DNA from: Lysobacterales bacterium
Lineage (GTDB): Bacteria; Pseudomonadota; Gammaproteobacteria; Xanthomonadales; SZUA-36
DNA: 64,000 bases
Reading direction: 5' to 3'
NCBI GenBank assembly: GCA_021648045.1
Contig: JAKITM010000001.1
Location: 1 to 64,000, forward strand
The notes beneath the pieces are model-generated. The model worked only from the letters and a program-made list of their open reading frames with translations, made no database searches and was not told where the DNA came from. The position numbers and the translations under genes are program-made. This document shows positions 53,325 to 63,209 of the stretch, piece after piece. The stretch's first letter is position 1, and every line of letters begins with the position of its first letter.

Positions 53325-54092
53325 TTAAACCGCTTTTACTTCCAGGTATATTCCATTACATAAATCTGGATACCCTTCACCAACTTTACAAAGTGCTTTA
53401 AAGACAGCACCATTAATATTTAAGGACTCTAACTGCTTGCTTGTGAAGGGTTTCATAAATAATCCTTTCGTATTAACTACTTTAAACCCGACCTTCTCAA
53501 CTAATGAATTTATGCTTTTTAGGTCGAAGTAGTGTTGGTGACCAAGTTCATAGTCAGCGCTTGATAACTTGTAAAGGTCGTCCAAATATCCAGCATAATG
53601 GCCAAGTTGTCGGTGTAATGACTTAGCATTTGGTACAGCTATATAAATTGAAGCGCCGGGATTCAAGTGCTTTCTGTATTTTAATAAAATTAATTCTGGA
53701 TCATCTACATGCTCAAGTATGAATCCCATTTCAATAGCGTCGTATTTTTCAAGAGTGGTGAATGTCTCAAAATAGCTATGTTCAATCTGGACATTAGGTG
53801 GTAGTAAATTTTGTTTTTTAAATCGGTTGATAATTAATGGTGAGCCTTCAATTATGGTGTAACTTTCCAAATTGGAGGTGTATTGTAAAATTCTCTCAGT
53901 AACAACTTTGTGGCCTATTCCTAAACTGAGAATGTTCCTAACATTGTTTTTTTGGAAGCCGGAAATTATAGTCTTAACATATGTTTCAAGCATCAGTGAA
54001 TTATCGTGATGATATTTAAAATCAGTAGCATAGGCTTCGGCCAATGCATCTAGCTCCTGCCCCTCAACTACTTCTTTATTATTTTCAGCCAT
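53325..54092 (-). CDS. SAM-dependent methyltransferase
   Basis: A 255-residue class I methyltransferase with motif I NILSLGIGHKVVTERIL, the acidic motif after YTIIEGSP, and EMGFILEHVDDPELILLKYRK, then YIAVPNAKSLHRQLG. It matches the Methyltransf_23 group found in lipopolysaccharide and pilin-glycan clusters. It lies 5 bp upstream of the ATP-grasp-HAD gene and probably modifies the same glycan. Confidence 0.82.
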   Translation of the reverse strand: MAENNKEVVEGQELDALAEAYATDFKYHHDNSLMLETYVKTIISGFQKNNVRNILSLGIGHKVVTERILQYTSNLESYTIIEGSPLIINRFKKQNLLPPNVQIEHSYFETFTTLEKYDAIEMGFILEHVDDPELILLKYRKHLNPGASIYIAVPNAKSLHRQLGHYAGYLDDLYKLSSADYELGHQHYFDLKSINSLVEKVGFKVVNTKGLFMKPFTSKQLESLNINGAVFKALCKVGEGYPDLCNGIYLEVKAV

Positions 54093-54110
54093 TCGAGTTT
54101 CTCCAGCTCA

Positions 54111-55046
54111 TTAATCTATGTTTTGATTTTTGTATATGGTTTTAACAATGTATGTCGGTCTATTCTTTACTTCATTAAATATCTTAGATAAATAAACGCC
54201 AATGATTCCCGTAGACATTAATAACACACCACCTAGAAACCAAATAGATACCATCACAGAAGTCCACCCACTTACTATATATGAATGGTAAAGTATCTTT
54301 TGAACAATTAAATAGATGCCAAAAAATACTGAAGTGACAGCGAGAAGAAAACCCATGTAAAAGCTCAATACTAGCGGAAATGAAGAAAATGACACTAAAG
54401 CTGAAATCATTAAATGAATACGCTTACTGAGTGTGTAGGAGGTTCTGTAACTTGAGTCTTTAGTGACTGTGATTTTTTTTGTTTTAAAGCCAACATATTC
54501 AAACAGACCGGCCATATAGAGTTCTTTTTCTTTAAGTTTATTTATGGAGCTTACAAAGCGTTTGCTCATTAAACGGACTGTCAAAGCCCCTTCATTGACT
54601 TTAAACTCAGAAACTTTGTTGAAAAGCTTGTAAAATATTTTGCCACCGTACTTCTCAATAACACCGCCTTTTCTCTCTTTTTGAACCCCATAAATAACGT
54701 CCAAATCAGTCGCTTTTTTCATTTCGCTGTAAAATAAGCCTAACAATTCTGGTGCTTCTTCTAAATCACAATCTATTAAAAACACCAAATCGCCACATGC
54801 ATGATTTAGACCAGCCATTACAGCTTTATGGTGGCCAAAATTCCGGCTAAGGTCAATTAACTTTACTTTCGGATCAGCATCTACAATGTCTCGCGCTATT
54901 TCATTTGAATTATCTGGCGATCCATCATTAACGAAAATTATTTCATAATTATTGGTAATAGGTCTGACTACAGTTGAAATTCTTGTGTAAAATTCCATCA
55001 TATGCAACGAGGAGTTGTATAGAGTTGTAACAATTGATACCTTCAT
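54111..55046 (-). CDS. Family 2 glycosyltransferase with C-terminal membrane helices
   Basis: A 311-residue protein with a DPM1/ArnC-like GT2 domain (SIVTTLYNSS, VNDGSPDNSNEIAR, FLIDCDLEEAPELLGLF) and two C-terminal membrane helices (FYMGFLLAVTSVFFGIYLIV and VSIWFLGGVLLMSTGIIGVY). Such enzymes transfer a sugar to undecaprenyl phosphate at the inner membrane. It overlaps the WbqC-like gene by 4 bp. Confidence 0.87.
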   Translation of the reverse strand: MKVSIVTTLYNSSLHMMEFYTRISTVVRPITNNYEIIFVNDGSPDNSNEIARDIVDADPKVKLIDLSRNFGHHKAVMAGLNHACGDLVFLIDCDLEEAPELLGLFYSEMKKATDLDVIYGVQKERKGGVIEKYGGKIFYKLFNKVSEFKVNEGALTVRLMSKRFVSSINKLKEKELYMAGLFEYVGFKTKKITVTKDSSYRTSYTLSKRIHLMISALVSFSSFPLVLSFYMGFLLAVTSVFFGIYLIVQKILYHSYIVSGWTSVMVSIWFLGGVLLMSTGIIGVYLSKIFNEVKNRPTYIVKTIYKNQNID

Positions 55047-55753
55047 AACACTTGCTTAAAGGAGTTCATATAATTATGAGCATCCTTCCCTATGTTAAAT
55101 ATTAAATCCAAAATCGAAACACCGTGTTCAAAATCGCCGTATAACTGTTCGTACTTTGCATACCCGCTATAGCTCATCCACTGAATACTAATGCCCTCAG
55201 CTTTAAATAATTCTTCATCTAAATATCCGCGCGCCGCAGGCCCAGTAATATAGATACTAGAGCCTGATTCCTTGCATATACTGATTAGTCGTTCGTTTTG
55301 TCCTGTCATTTTAGAGTAATCTTGTGCAGTAGAAATTAAAGTTGAAATACCAAGTATATTATTGATCTCAGTTATCAGTATGCGATTAATATCACTTAAA
55401 GCTGTTTTACTTGCTAGTTCATTCAAGTATAACTCTTCGAACCTCGCTTCGTATGCGGAGAAAAATTTAGACTTGCGGTGAAACTGTTTAATTGTGTTCC
55501 AATGTTTGCGGGACCAATTTGGATTGCTAATATTAGTTTCAGATATAAGTTGCTTATACTTTCCTTTTACACTTACTGGAATGGTTAACCACTGCAAGCC
55601 ATTACTGGTTTTTATGAGATTTCTATTCCGCCAATCACGGCGTGTGTACTGAACATTATCGAATAAGACAAACTCATCAGCTAAGTTTATTAAATCAAAG
55701 TAGCCCTTCCATGGGATATAGCAGGATTGTAAAATTGCAATTTTCTTAGTCAA
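55043..55753 (-). CDS. WbqC-like family protein
   Basis: A 236-residue protein with the WbqC signature IAILQSCYIPWKGYFDLINLA, VLFDNVQYTRRDWRNRN and SIYITGPAARGYLDEE. WbqC-like proteins are found in O-antigen clusters and may act with ATP-grasp or PLP enzymes on N-acyl groups of amino sugars; the exact reaction is unsettled. Its neighbours here fit that. Confidence 0.85.
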   Translation of the reverse strand: MTKKIAILQSCYIPWKGYFDLINLADEFVLFDNVQYTRRDWRNRNLIKTSNGLQWLTIPVSVKGKYKQLISETNISNPNWSRKHWNTIKQFHRKSKFFSAYEARFEELYLNELASKTALSDINRILITEINNILGISTLISTAQDYSKMTGQNERLISICKESGSSIYITGPAARGYLDEELFKAEGISIQWMSYSGYAKYEQLYGDFEHGVSILDLIFNIGKDAHNYMNSFKQVL

Positions 55754-55926
55754 GTTTAATCACCAAGTATTTATTATATGTTGAGCATCTTTATAAAGCA
55801 CTTCATCTCGTAGCCTTTGTCACTGACTAGGCAAGCGAATGGCTGAATCCGGAATCCTAGTTGATGGATCAATTAAGAAGGTTGTATCAGACACCTTTAG
55901 CCTGTATTGTTTTAAAAACTATTTTT

Positions 55927-57999
55927 TCAGTCAGCAACATAATTGCTGACAGTTGGCTCCCTCGGACAGAAAGAGTTGTAACCAGGCAGAGGGGCAGCAA
56001 TTACTTCCGAAAAGCTTCGGTTTGTTGCTTCTGTCAGGCGTTTAAGAAACCCTTTATCCATAAATTCAAATATTTTGTTTTTACCGATGTGGTCAAGAAG
56101 TGTGTGCATTATAATTTTGTCAGCATAGTTGATGCTTGCCCAGTTGACTATCGATGCATCGTAAAGTGACTTTTCAGCTATTTTCCAGCGGCCAAGTCGA
56201 ATATTTGCAAGGGCCGTAACCAGGTAGTCTTTTAGTACAAACCGATTTAGATGTCTAAAAGTATCGATTACTAGTAAATCCTCACCTTGTTGCAATGCTT
56301 GGAAGCCATTATATCTTAGATGAAAATCATCCCATTTTTCTATTTCAATCTGGCTGAGTAAGTATTTTGCTTTATTGTCAGCCTTCGAATATGACAGAAC
56401 AGAGGCCATAAACGGTAACAAGGGGGAGTAGGTGGGTAAAATATTGTTAGCTAACTCTGCTTCAACCTGAAGTTGATTGATAAGTTCGGGCCTGTAACAG
56501 GCCGGATACGCTAGTAGTTCACCAAATAAGGAAAAATTTGGGTTTTCCCGTCGATAGAGAGAATAACTGGCACCAACAAAATCCAAGTGAATTTCTGCCA
56601 AATCTGCGACAAGAGTGTTATACATGTGTCCGTTTGGTATTATTATTAATCTAATTTCATATTTATCGACCTCAGACTGTAAATATTTAGCGTCGCGCAA
56701 AGAGTTTGTATAACTCTTAAAATGCTCAATCGGGTAAAGAATATTTGTGCGTCCGTCTATATATACCGGGTTAACCGGTGAAAGCTCGTGGATTAAAAAC
56801 CCCCCCATTCCGTAGTCATTAAAGATTCTACCTTTAATTTTATGCTCTGAAATATAATTTGTTATATCCCATGGGTAACGCAATGATGTTTTTTTATTTT
56901 CCTCCATAAACTCGCGCGCAGTAACAATACCAGACCAAAGTGCGAGGGAAAAAACAGCAAGTAGCGTTATGCCGATGAGATGCGAGGCTAAAGCTGGGAT
57001 TTTTCGTAAAAACACACGAATATCAATTTCACTCAATACCCAAATGAGTATGCTTATCATTATGATGCCGGCTGGAGTCACCATTCTAATCATAGTTACG
57101 GCGCTGTAAATAAAGACAGAGCAAACGATCAGTAAGCCAAAACGTTTCTGCCAAACCAATAACGCTGTAGTAAGCGCACCAAGTAGAGCAAGTACATACA
57201 TCATCGGGTTATTGTTGTGTAAAATGTAGGTAGGTGTGTATTCCTGAATCATCTCTTTCCATTCTGGGGAGAATGTAAATAGACCCATCAGGGGGTGTTG
57301 TAGTTGAGGGGTTAAAAAACCAACCATCAATAAAACAAGCCCAGAAAGTAACCACTTAAACCAGTCCCTTGATGGCGCTCGGTTTTTTAGCTGCTCAAGG
57401 GCTACATCTACAAAATAACCAAAGAAAATAATATAACCGAGCAGCGGTGAATGATAATTTGACCACAGTAAAATCAGGCCGGTCATAAGCATTAAATTGA
57501 TGGTTTTTAACTGCTTACCGGCATCGTAATACAACATGATAGCCAAGATTGAAAAACTGTAACTAATCAGTTCCGGGCGCACAGTTGCCCTGTATTGCAA
57601 CAGGACAACTATCACTGGTAGCGCAATTAGGTAAACCAGAGCGCTGGATTTTGTCTGCCGCAAGAATGCAAAAAATAATATAAATAGGCTCAATGAACTG
57701 ACGAGTCGAAATATTTGAAATCCCGGTTCTAATCCGAATTGACTGACTAGAAGTGCAATTAATCCTTGAAATAGATAGGGTGAAGCTGATATTTCTTCAC
57801 CTGGGTAGGTAAAGCTAAAGTGGTCAATCCAGGGGCTAAGGCCGTGATTAAGCCAGTCTAGACCTGTTTTCAGGTGCCAGTATGCATCCAATGAGATTAC
57901 ATTTCTTCGCGCAGTCAATAGTAAAATTGCTACGCAAAGAACAGTAATGCAGATAAGGATGAATTTTTTTCTATTTTCAGTGTATTCGAACCAGCTCAT
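55927..57999 (-). CDS. Large polytopic membrane protein, possible GT-C glycosyltransferase
   Basis: A 690-residue protein with about 11 membrane helices in residues 13-365 and a soluble C-terminal portion. The first periplasmic loop reads SLDAYWHLKTGLDWL, similar in style to the Asp-bearing loop of GT-C sugar transferases and oligosaccharyltransferases. I do not recognise a specific family. Its place beside glycosyltransferase genes and the pilin-processing genes suggests a role in glycan transfer, which is inference only. The short gap to pilD is AT-rich. Confidence 0.65.
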   Translation of the reverse strand: MSWFEYTENRKKFILICITVLCVAILLLTARRNVISLDAYWHLKTGLDWLNHGLSPWIDHFSFTYPGEEISASPYLFQGLIALLVSQFGLEPGFQIFRLVSSLSLFILFFAFLRQTKSSALVYLIALPVIVVLLQYRATVRPELISYSFSILAIMLYYDAGKQLKTINLMLMTGLILLWSNYHSPLLGYIIFFGYFVDVALEQLKNRAPSRDWFKWLLSGLVLLMVGFLTPQLQHPLMGLFTFSPEWKEMIQEYTPTYILHNNNPMMYVLALLGALTTALLVWQKRFGLLIVCSVFIYSAVTMIRMVTPAGIIMISILIWVLSEIDIRVFLRKIPALASHLIGITLLAVFSLALWSGIVTAREFMEENKKTSLRYPWDITNYISEHKIKGRIFNDYGMGGFLIHELSPVNPVYIDGRTNILYPIEHFKSYTNSLRDAKYLQSEVDKYEIRLIIIPNGHMYNTLVADLAEIHLDFVGASYSLYRRENPNFSLFGELLAYPACYRPELINQLQVEAELANNILPTYSPLLPFMASVLSYSKADNKAKYLLSQIEIEKWDDFHLRYNGFQALQQGEDLLVIDTFRHLNRFVLKDYLVTALANIRLGRWKIAEKSLYDASIVNWASINYADKIIMHTLLDHIGKNKIFEFMDKGFLKRLTEATNRSFSEVIAAPLPGYNSFCPREPTVSNYVAD

Positions 58000-58146
58000 A
58001 GAGGTGCTCAGATTGTTAGAAGAATATTTTATAGTTTGTCAGCAAGTGTATGGTACTGATCAAAGAGATAAGAAACTTTTGGTTTTAAACTTTTTATGCT
58101 TTCATTAACAACGAAAGCTCGTATTTCCAGATTTTTTTGACTTGTT

Positions 58147-59064
58147 TCACAATCTAAAATAACTAAGGTAAAATCCGGTTAACTTATCACCCCACAATAA
58201 TGCTGTCCAACCCGCTATTGCCAAGTAGGGACCAAAAGGAATTGGTTGGCTGCCTTTGCGTCTAATAATTAGCAGGATTCCGCCGATTACCGCCCCAAGC
58301 AGGGAAGATAACAAGACAATAAGCGGTAGCATTTGCCATCCTAACCAGGCACCTAAGACAGCTAGTAATTTAAAATCTCCATAACCCATGCCTTCCTTTC
58401 CGGTTAGTAGTTTAAACAGCTGGTATATAGACCATAGGATTAGATACCCGGCAACAGCACCAATTATGGCATCGTTTGGGGATACTCCAACTCCGCTTAG
58501 ACTAATAATTAAGCCGATCCAAAGCAGTGGTAATACAATATCATCCGGTAGTAATTGATGGTCTATGTCTATACCGGAAAGTACGATGAGTACCCAGCTG
58601 AAAATCAGGCCATAAACCGCTTCGATGGAATACCCAAAATGCCAAACCACAAGGGCAGATACCAGTGCCGTTAATAATTCGACCAGCGGGTAGCGTATTG
58701 ATATTCTTTTTTTACAATAGCGGCAACAACCACGCAGAAACAGATAACTGAACAGTGGGATATTGTCCAGGGCAGATAATTGATGCTCGCACGATGGACA
58801 GAAAGAGCGTTGTTTTACAATACCGGGAGGCGCTTTTATTGGGTCCGCTTCTGCTGCAGTTTTATTTTCATTCGCGGATACTTGCTTATCACTGTCGAGT
58901 AGCAGTTGGCACTGCTGCCGCCATTCAAAAAACATCCGTTTGGGTTGGCGTAGGATAACAACATTGAGAAAACTCCCCACCATCAGTCCGAAAACTGCGG
59001 TGAGGCTGAGTAGTAGTAAGGAATTCTGGGACATAAGCTGCCCCAGATCAGTAAATATCTGCAT
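58147..59064 (-). CDS. pilD: Prepilin peptidase / N-methyltransferase PilD
   Basis: A 305-residue membrane protein with the N-terminal tetracysteine zinc motif (SFCPSC and CCRYCKKR) and the aspartate-protease motifs DIDHQLLPDDI and GYGDFKLLAVLGAWLG. It cleaves and N-methylates prepilins, including PilA, PilE, PilV, PilW, PilX and FimT in this window. A polar insertion of about 25 residues lies between the first helix and the zinc motif. Confidence 0.95.
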   Translation of the reverse strand: MQIFTDLGQLMSQNSLLLLSLTAVFGLMVGSFLNVVILRQPKRMFFEWRQQCQLLLDSDKQVSANENKTAAEADPIKAPPGIVKQRSFCPSCEHQLSALDNIPLFSYLFLRGCCRYCKKRISIRYPLVELLTALVSALVVWHFGYSIEAVYGLIFSWVLIVLSGIDIDHQLLPDDIVLPLLWIGLIISLSGVGVSPNDAIIGAVAGYLILWSIYQLFKLLTGKEGMGYGDFKLLAVLGAWLGWQMLPLIVLLSSLLGAVIGGILLIIRRKGSQPIPFGPYLAIAGWTALLWGDKLTGFYLSYFRL

Positions 59065-59075
59065 TGATTAAAGGT

Positions 59076-60296
59076 CTACATCACCGCGGCGAGCTTGAAA
59101 ATAGGCAGATACATACCTATAACCATGCTACCGACCATGCCACCAATAATGACAATAACCATGGGTTCGATAAGACTGGACATTGCATCAACGGCATCGT
59201 TAACTTCTTCTTCATAGAAGTCTCCGACCTTATTCAACATGTCATCTAATGAGCCGGCTTCTTCACCAATAGCAGTCATTTGTATAACCATATGTGGGAA
59301 AACGCCGGTTTGTTCCATTGCCAATTTCAGGGTGTGGCCTACAGCAACATCTTCTCTGATTTCAGCGGTAGCAGCGTTATAGACTGCGTTGCCTGTGGAT
59401 TTTGAAACGATTTTGAGTGCATCTACCAAAGGTACGCCAGCCGCGAATGTAGTAGCTAAAGTTCTGGCAAACCTAGCCAGGGCTGCCTTTTGCAAAATCG
59501 AGCCGATGATGGGGATTTTCAAACTGACCCTATCTATCCAGTGCTGGAAGGCAAGTGAGCGTTTTTTGAAATAAAGCAGACCAGCAATAGTACCCGCTAT
59601 AACCAGAAAGTAGAGCAGGCCATAATCGCGGACCGATCGGGAGATATCTACGATAAACCGGGTAAACGCAGGTAAGTCTGCACCAAAACTCTGAAAAGTT
59701 TCTTCGAACATCGGTATAACAAAAACAAGTAAAATTCCGGAAACCAAAAAGGCGACAGCAATAACCGCAGCCGGATAAAAAAGTGCTTTTTTTATCTTAC
59801 CTTTTATGCTCTCCATACGCTCCTTATAGCTTGCTATAGACTCCAGCAAACCATCAAGAACACCCGCCTGTTCCCCTGCATTAACTAGGTTTTGATAGAG
59901 TTCATCAAACTGTACCGGGTGCTTGGCTAAAGCTTCGGCTAGGGTCGACCCGCTTTCAATATCGCGGCGAATGTCACCAATCATTTTAGCCATTCGCGGG
60001 TTCGCGCTACCATGTTCAATAATCTCTAAAGAGCCTACCAGTGGCACACCGGATTTAAGCATAGTGGCAAACTGGCGCGAAAAAATAGCTATTTCTTTAG
60101 CTGTAATACGCCGACCGGCGGCCCCAAATAGTGCCTTAGGTTTACGCCGCACTCGTGTTGGGGTGATTCCTTGGCGGCGTAGGTCGGCTCGTATGAGATT
60201 TTGATTTCGACCCGTTTGTTGGCCTTTAAGTTTTTTTCCGCGTTTATCCCGGCCTTCCCAGAGAAACACTTCCAGTTCTGTTGTATTGTTCGCCAT
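59076..60296 (-). CDS. pilC: Type IV pilus inner-membrane platform protein PilC
   Basis: A 406-residue protein with two GspF domains (FSRQFATMLKSGVPLVGSLE and FARTLATTFAAGVPLVDALK) and three membrane helices. It connects the PilB motor to the pilin fibre. It starts 6 bp after pilB ends. Confidence 0.96.
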   Translation of the reverse strand: MANNTTELEVFLWEGRDKRGKKLKGQQTGRNQNLIRADLRRQGITPTRVRRKPKALFGAAGRRITAKEIAIFSRQFATMLKSGVPLVGSLEIIEHGSANPRMAKMIGDIRRDIESGSTLAEALAKHPVQFDELYQNLVNAGEQAGVLDGLLESIASYKERMESIKGKIKKALFYPAAVIAVAFLVSGILLVFVIPMFEETFQSFGADLPAFTRFIVDISRSVRDYGLLYFLVIAGTIAGLLYFKKRSLAFQHWIDRVSLKIPIIGSILQKAALARFARTLATTFAAGVPLVDALKIVSKSTGNAVYNAATAEIREDVAVGHTLKLAMEQTGVFPHMVIQMTAIGEEAGSLDDMLNKVGDFYEEEVNDAVDAMSSLIEPMVIVIIGGMVGSMVIGMYLPIFKLAAVM

Positions 60297-60301
60297 GATA
60301 A

Positions 60302-62020
60302 TCAGTCCTTTGTTACACGGTTTATTTCAGCCAGGCCGGTAACCCCGATACTGACTTTGTTTAAAGCTGCCCGGCGTAAGTCGATAATCCCTTCACTGCG
60401 TGCTTGGGCACTAATTTTCAAAGCGTTACCACCCTTGAGAATAATGCTTTTTAGCTCGGCTGTAATTGGCATTACTTCAAAAATACCACTACGGCCTCGG
60501 TAGCCATCATTGCAGGCACTACATCCTGTAGGTGCATATATTGTAATGTTGCTATTGACCTCTTCTTCACTATAGCCTATTTCTTGTAGTGCGGCAGCAG
60601 GTATTTCCTCAATATGTTTGCATTTGTGCAATACCCGCACCAGTCGTTGGGCTAGAACGACATTTACCGCGGAAATAATATTAAAAGCGGCAACGCCCAT
60701 TTGTGCAAGACGAGTAATAGATTCTGAAGCGTCATTGGTATGTAAGGTGGAGAGCACGAGGTGACCGGTTTGCGCCGCTTTGACTGCAATATCTGCGGTT
60801 TCCAAATCGCGTATTTCGCCAACCATAATTACATCTGGGTCCTGGCGCAAGAATGACCGTAGAGCTTTCGCAAAAGTCAGGCCTGCTTTTGTATTTTGCT
60901 GTACCTGATTAATCCCTTCAACGCGTATTTCAACCGGATCTTCAACCGTGGAAATATTCTGACCGCCATCATTTAGGATATTTAGAGCAGTATACAGGGT
61001 AACAGTTTTACCACTGCCCGTTGGCCCGGTTACCAAAACCATTCCATAGGGTTTATTAACCGCATGAAGGAAATCTTCCTGTTGTTTTTTCTCAAAACCT
61101 AATACTTCAATTCCAAGTTTTGTAACGGAAGAGTCGAGAATTCGCAGCACAATTTTTTCGCCAAACAAAGTGGGCAGAGTGCTGACTCGAAAATCAATAG
61201 ATTTTTTCTTTGAAAGGCTAAGCTTTATTCGGCCGTCTTGGGGAACGCGTCGTTCAGCAATATCCAGTTGCGCCATTACCTTCAGGCGGGAGGCTATCCT
61301 CCGGGACATTAAGTTGGGCGGCGTAGCAACCTGTTTTAGCACACCATCCAGGCGGTAGCGCACCCGATAATTATCTTCATAAGGCTCAAAATGGATGTCA
61401 GATGCTCCTTTGCGGATAGCATCCAGTAGTATTTTGCTGACGAATCGAACAACCGGTGCCTCATCGATAGCGCTATCTTCAGAATCTTGTTCTTGGCTTG
61501 AGGCATCGACTTCTAAGTTACTGAGGATGTCATCATCATCTTCGGAAAACTCATCAAAACTGGTTTCTTGAGCATTGCCGGCGCTATCGATGGCAGAATC
61601 TAAGGAGTCAGCGGCAACAATTAATGGCTCTACGATTAAACCCGAATTAAACGAAACCTCATCCAGTGCCAGTTGATTAGTAGGGTCGGCGGTTGCCACA
61701 AAAAGAGTTTTTCCGCGCACAAATACAGGTAACAGTTTATGCCGGTGGAGGAGTTTCTCGTTGATCAGGCCAGTGGGGGCGTTTTTAAGATCAAGAGCGG
61801 AAATGTCAATCAATGGAATGCCAAATTCGGAAGCGGCGGCGAAGGCAAGACGATCTACCGGCACCATATCATGCTGAATTAAATGGCTCAGGAGGGTTGA
61901 GCTATTGTGGTTGGCTGCATGGGTGGCTTCACGGATTGTAGTTGCATCGACAAGTCCATTATCAACTAGGCGGCGCGCAAGGCCATTTAAGTGTACGGTG
62001 GTTTTTACATCCGTGTTCAT
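60302..62020 (-). CDS. pilB: Type IV pilus assembly ATPase PilB
   Basis: A 572-residue GspE-family ATPase. The N-terminal MshEN domain is followed by the Walker A motif GPTGSGKTVTLY, the Asp box and Walker B (RQDPDVIMVGEIRDLETA), the His box (TGHLVLSTLHTND) and zinc-ligand cysteines (CKHIEEIP and CSACNDGYRG). It powers pilus extension. GGGGAGT precedes the ATG. Confidence 0.96.
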   Translation of the reverse strand: MNTDVKTTVHLNGLARRLVDNGLVDATTIREATHAANHNSSTLLSHLIQHDMVPVDRLAFAAASEFGIPLIDISALDLKNAPTGLINEKLLHRHKLLPVFVRGKTLFVATADPTNQLALDEVSFNSGLIVEPLIVAADSLDSAIDSAGNAQETSFDEFSEDDDDILSNLEVDASSQEQDSEDSAIDEAPVVRFVSKILLDAIRKGASDIHFEPYEDNYRVRYRLDGVLKQVATPPNLMSRRIASRLKVMAQLDIAERRVPQDGRIKLSLSKKKSIDFRVSTLPTLFGEKIVLRILDSSVTKLGIEVLGFEKKQQEDFLHAVNKPYGMVLVTGPTGSGKTVTLYTALNILNDGGQNISTVEDPVEIRVEGINQVQQNTKAGLTFAKALRSFLRQDPDVIMVGEIRDLETADIAVKAAQTGHLVLSTLHTNDASESITRLAQMGVAAFNIISAVNVVLAQRLVRVLHKCKHIEEIPAAALQEIGYSEEEVNSNITIYAPTGCSACNDGYRGRSGIFEVMPITAELKSIILKGGNALKISAQARSEGIIDLRRAALNKVSIGVTGLAEINRVTKD

Positions 62021-62201
62021 TATTACTCCCCGGTCTCCTGCGCTTGCCCTGTTTGGTCATCCCCCAGGTATATAAGTCGGCAGTTTATTTAGTTTCTAGT
62101 ATGCGCACATTATCCCTATGTTTGCGCAGCAATTATAACTTGAATTTGAGTTTAATGTACTCGATTACTATTCTAGCTGTAAATGTATGGTTTTGAAAAT
62201 A

Positions 62202-62230
62202 AAAAAACCCTCGCCGTAGCGAGGGTTTTT
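62202..62230 (-). terminator. pilA transcription terminator
   Basis: AACCCTCGC and GCGAGGGTT arms around a 4-base loop, with an A-run on one side and T-run on the other, lie just downstream of pilA. Read on the minus strand it is a strong intrinsic terminator. Confidence 0.9.
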
Positions 62231-62249
62231 AGGTGTTGCTATTTTGTAC

Positions 62250-62696
62250 TTAACGGCATTCTTGTGGTATTTGAGCTATGCTTGCAGCTCCTGTTGAAGT
62301 ACATGCCCAATCAATTCTACCTGTGTTTACAGCATAGTTGCCTGTAAATAGGAAGGTAGTAGCACTACCGCCGGTATTTGCACTAAGAGCGGTAACTGTT
62401 GGTGCAGCACATGTGCCCCCTAGAAGTACCGAGGTTACATATTTGCTTGATGCAAAAGTATAACCATTATCGTTAGTACTATTAGTGGACTGGCAAGTTT
62501 CTGCGATCGCAAGTTTTGCGCCACCGGAGACTGCAATGGCTTCACCGTTCTTTGTACGGATGGTGTAATCCTGGTAAGCAGGAATTGCAAGTGCGATCAG
62601 GATAGCGATAATTGCTACAACGATCATCAATTCGATTAAGGTAAAACCAGTTTGGCTTCTGTAGTTTTTAATGTTCTTTAAGTTAGTCATGTTCAT
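62250..62696 (-). CDS. pilA: Major type IV pilin PilA
   Basis: A 148-residue prepilin with leader [17 protein letters not shown] and the mature start [19 protein letters not shown], where Glu5 is conserved. Two Cys (ETCQS, GTCAA) and two more near the C-terminus (DWACTS, PQECR) can form disulfides. I start at the ATG at 62696 because GGGAGGG lies nine bases upstream; longer frames are unlikely. It lies between pilB and pilR. Confidence 0.93.
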   Translation of the reverse strand: MNMTNLKNIKNYRSQTGFTLIELMIVVAIIAILIALAIPAYQDYTIRTKNGEAIAVSGGAKLAIAETCQSTNSTNDNGYTFASSKYVTSVLLGGTCAAPTVTALSANTGGSATTFLFTGNYAVNTGRIDWACTSTGAASIAQIPQECR

Positions 62697-63112
62697 AAGT
62701 TTGGCCCTCCCGGGCATAATTGATCCAATAATAATTATATGTTGCACATCCATGGCAACACACTAACGATACTTCATTTTTGCAAAAACCGAAAGTGCGG
62801 CGTGAAATCGTACATCCACGCCGCTCGGCTTGCTGATGCTAAATCCCCATTTGCTCCAGCTCCCTTACTTTCGCTTCAATACCTGTCGCCAGGTGTTAAA
62901 ACTCCCTTACTAACTGCTAACTCCCTTAGCAACTTACTGGTAAATCCATTTTTGCTAATTCCTTCTAGTACCAGCGAGATACTTAATGCAATTAGTATGC
63001 CAGATATACACTAGTGGCTAGATGTGCTGGTATTACTAGGTGTGTTTATTTTCTTGGTTTAATCGACTAGGGTTTTCAATGGCCATGACCGTCGTAAAGT
63101 GACAATATTTGT
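62697..63112. other. pilA-pilR intergenic region
   Basis: This 416-bp stretch, with the adjacent element, separates pilA and pilR. I see the direct repeat CTCCCTTA at 62860, 62902 and 62921, and a TGACAA/TTGTCA inverted repeat at 63100-63114. A convincing sigma-54 site (GG-N10-GC) for pilA was not found. No gene is supported. Confidence 0.6.
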
Positions 63113-63209
63113 CAGTAGATACTATGAAAGCCACAAAAGTCGCATCCTCTAAGATCCAAACAAAATCGGAGAAAACAAATGACTCAAGTGGCTTTCATAG
63201 TATCTACTG
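63113..63209. mobile_element. 97-bp MITE-like element derived from IS110
   Basis: Perfect 22-bp inverted repeats at 63113-63134 and 63188-63209 bound the element. The internal 53 bp are nearly identical (two substitutions seen) to the leader and first codons of the IS110 transposase at window position 1000, including ATGACTCAAGTGGC. The right repeat overlaps the 3' end of pilR and contains its stop codon. Confidence 0.85.

Noticed and set aside
62697..62900. Possible sigma-54 promoter for pilA
   Set aside because: Expected because pilR is adjacent, but no GG-N10-GC pair with a reasonable consensus was found on the right strand.
62739..63014. 91-codon plus-strand frame between pilA and pilR
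   Set aside because: No ribosome site, low-complexity content with CTCCCTTA repeats, and no family resemblance; treated as intergenic.
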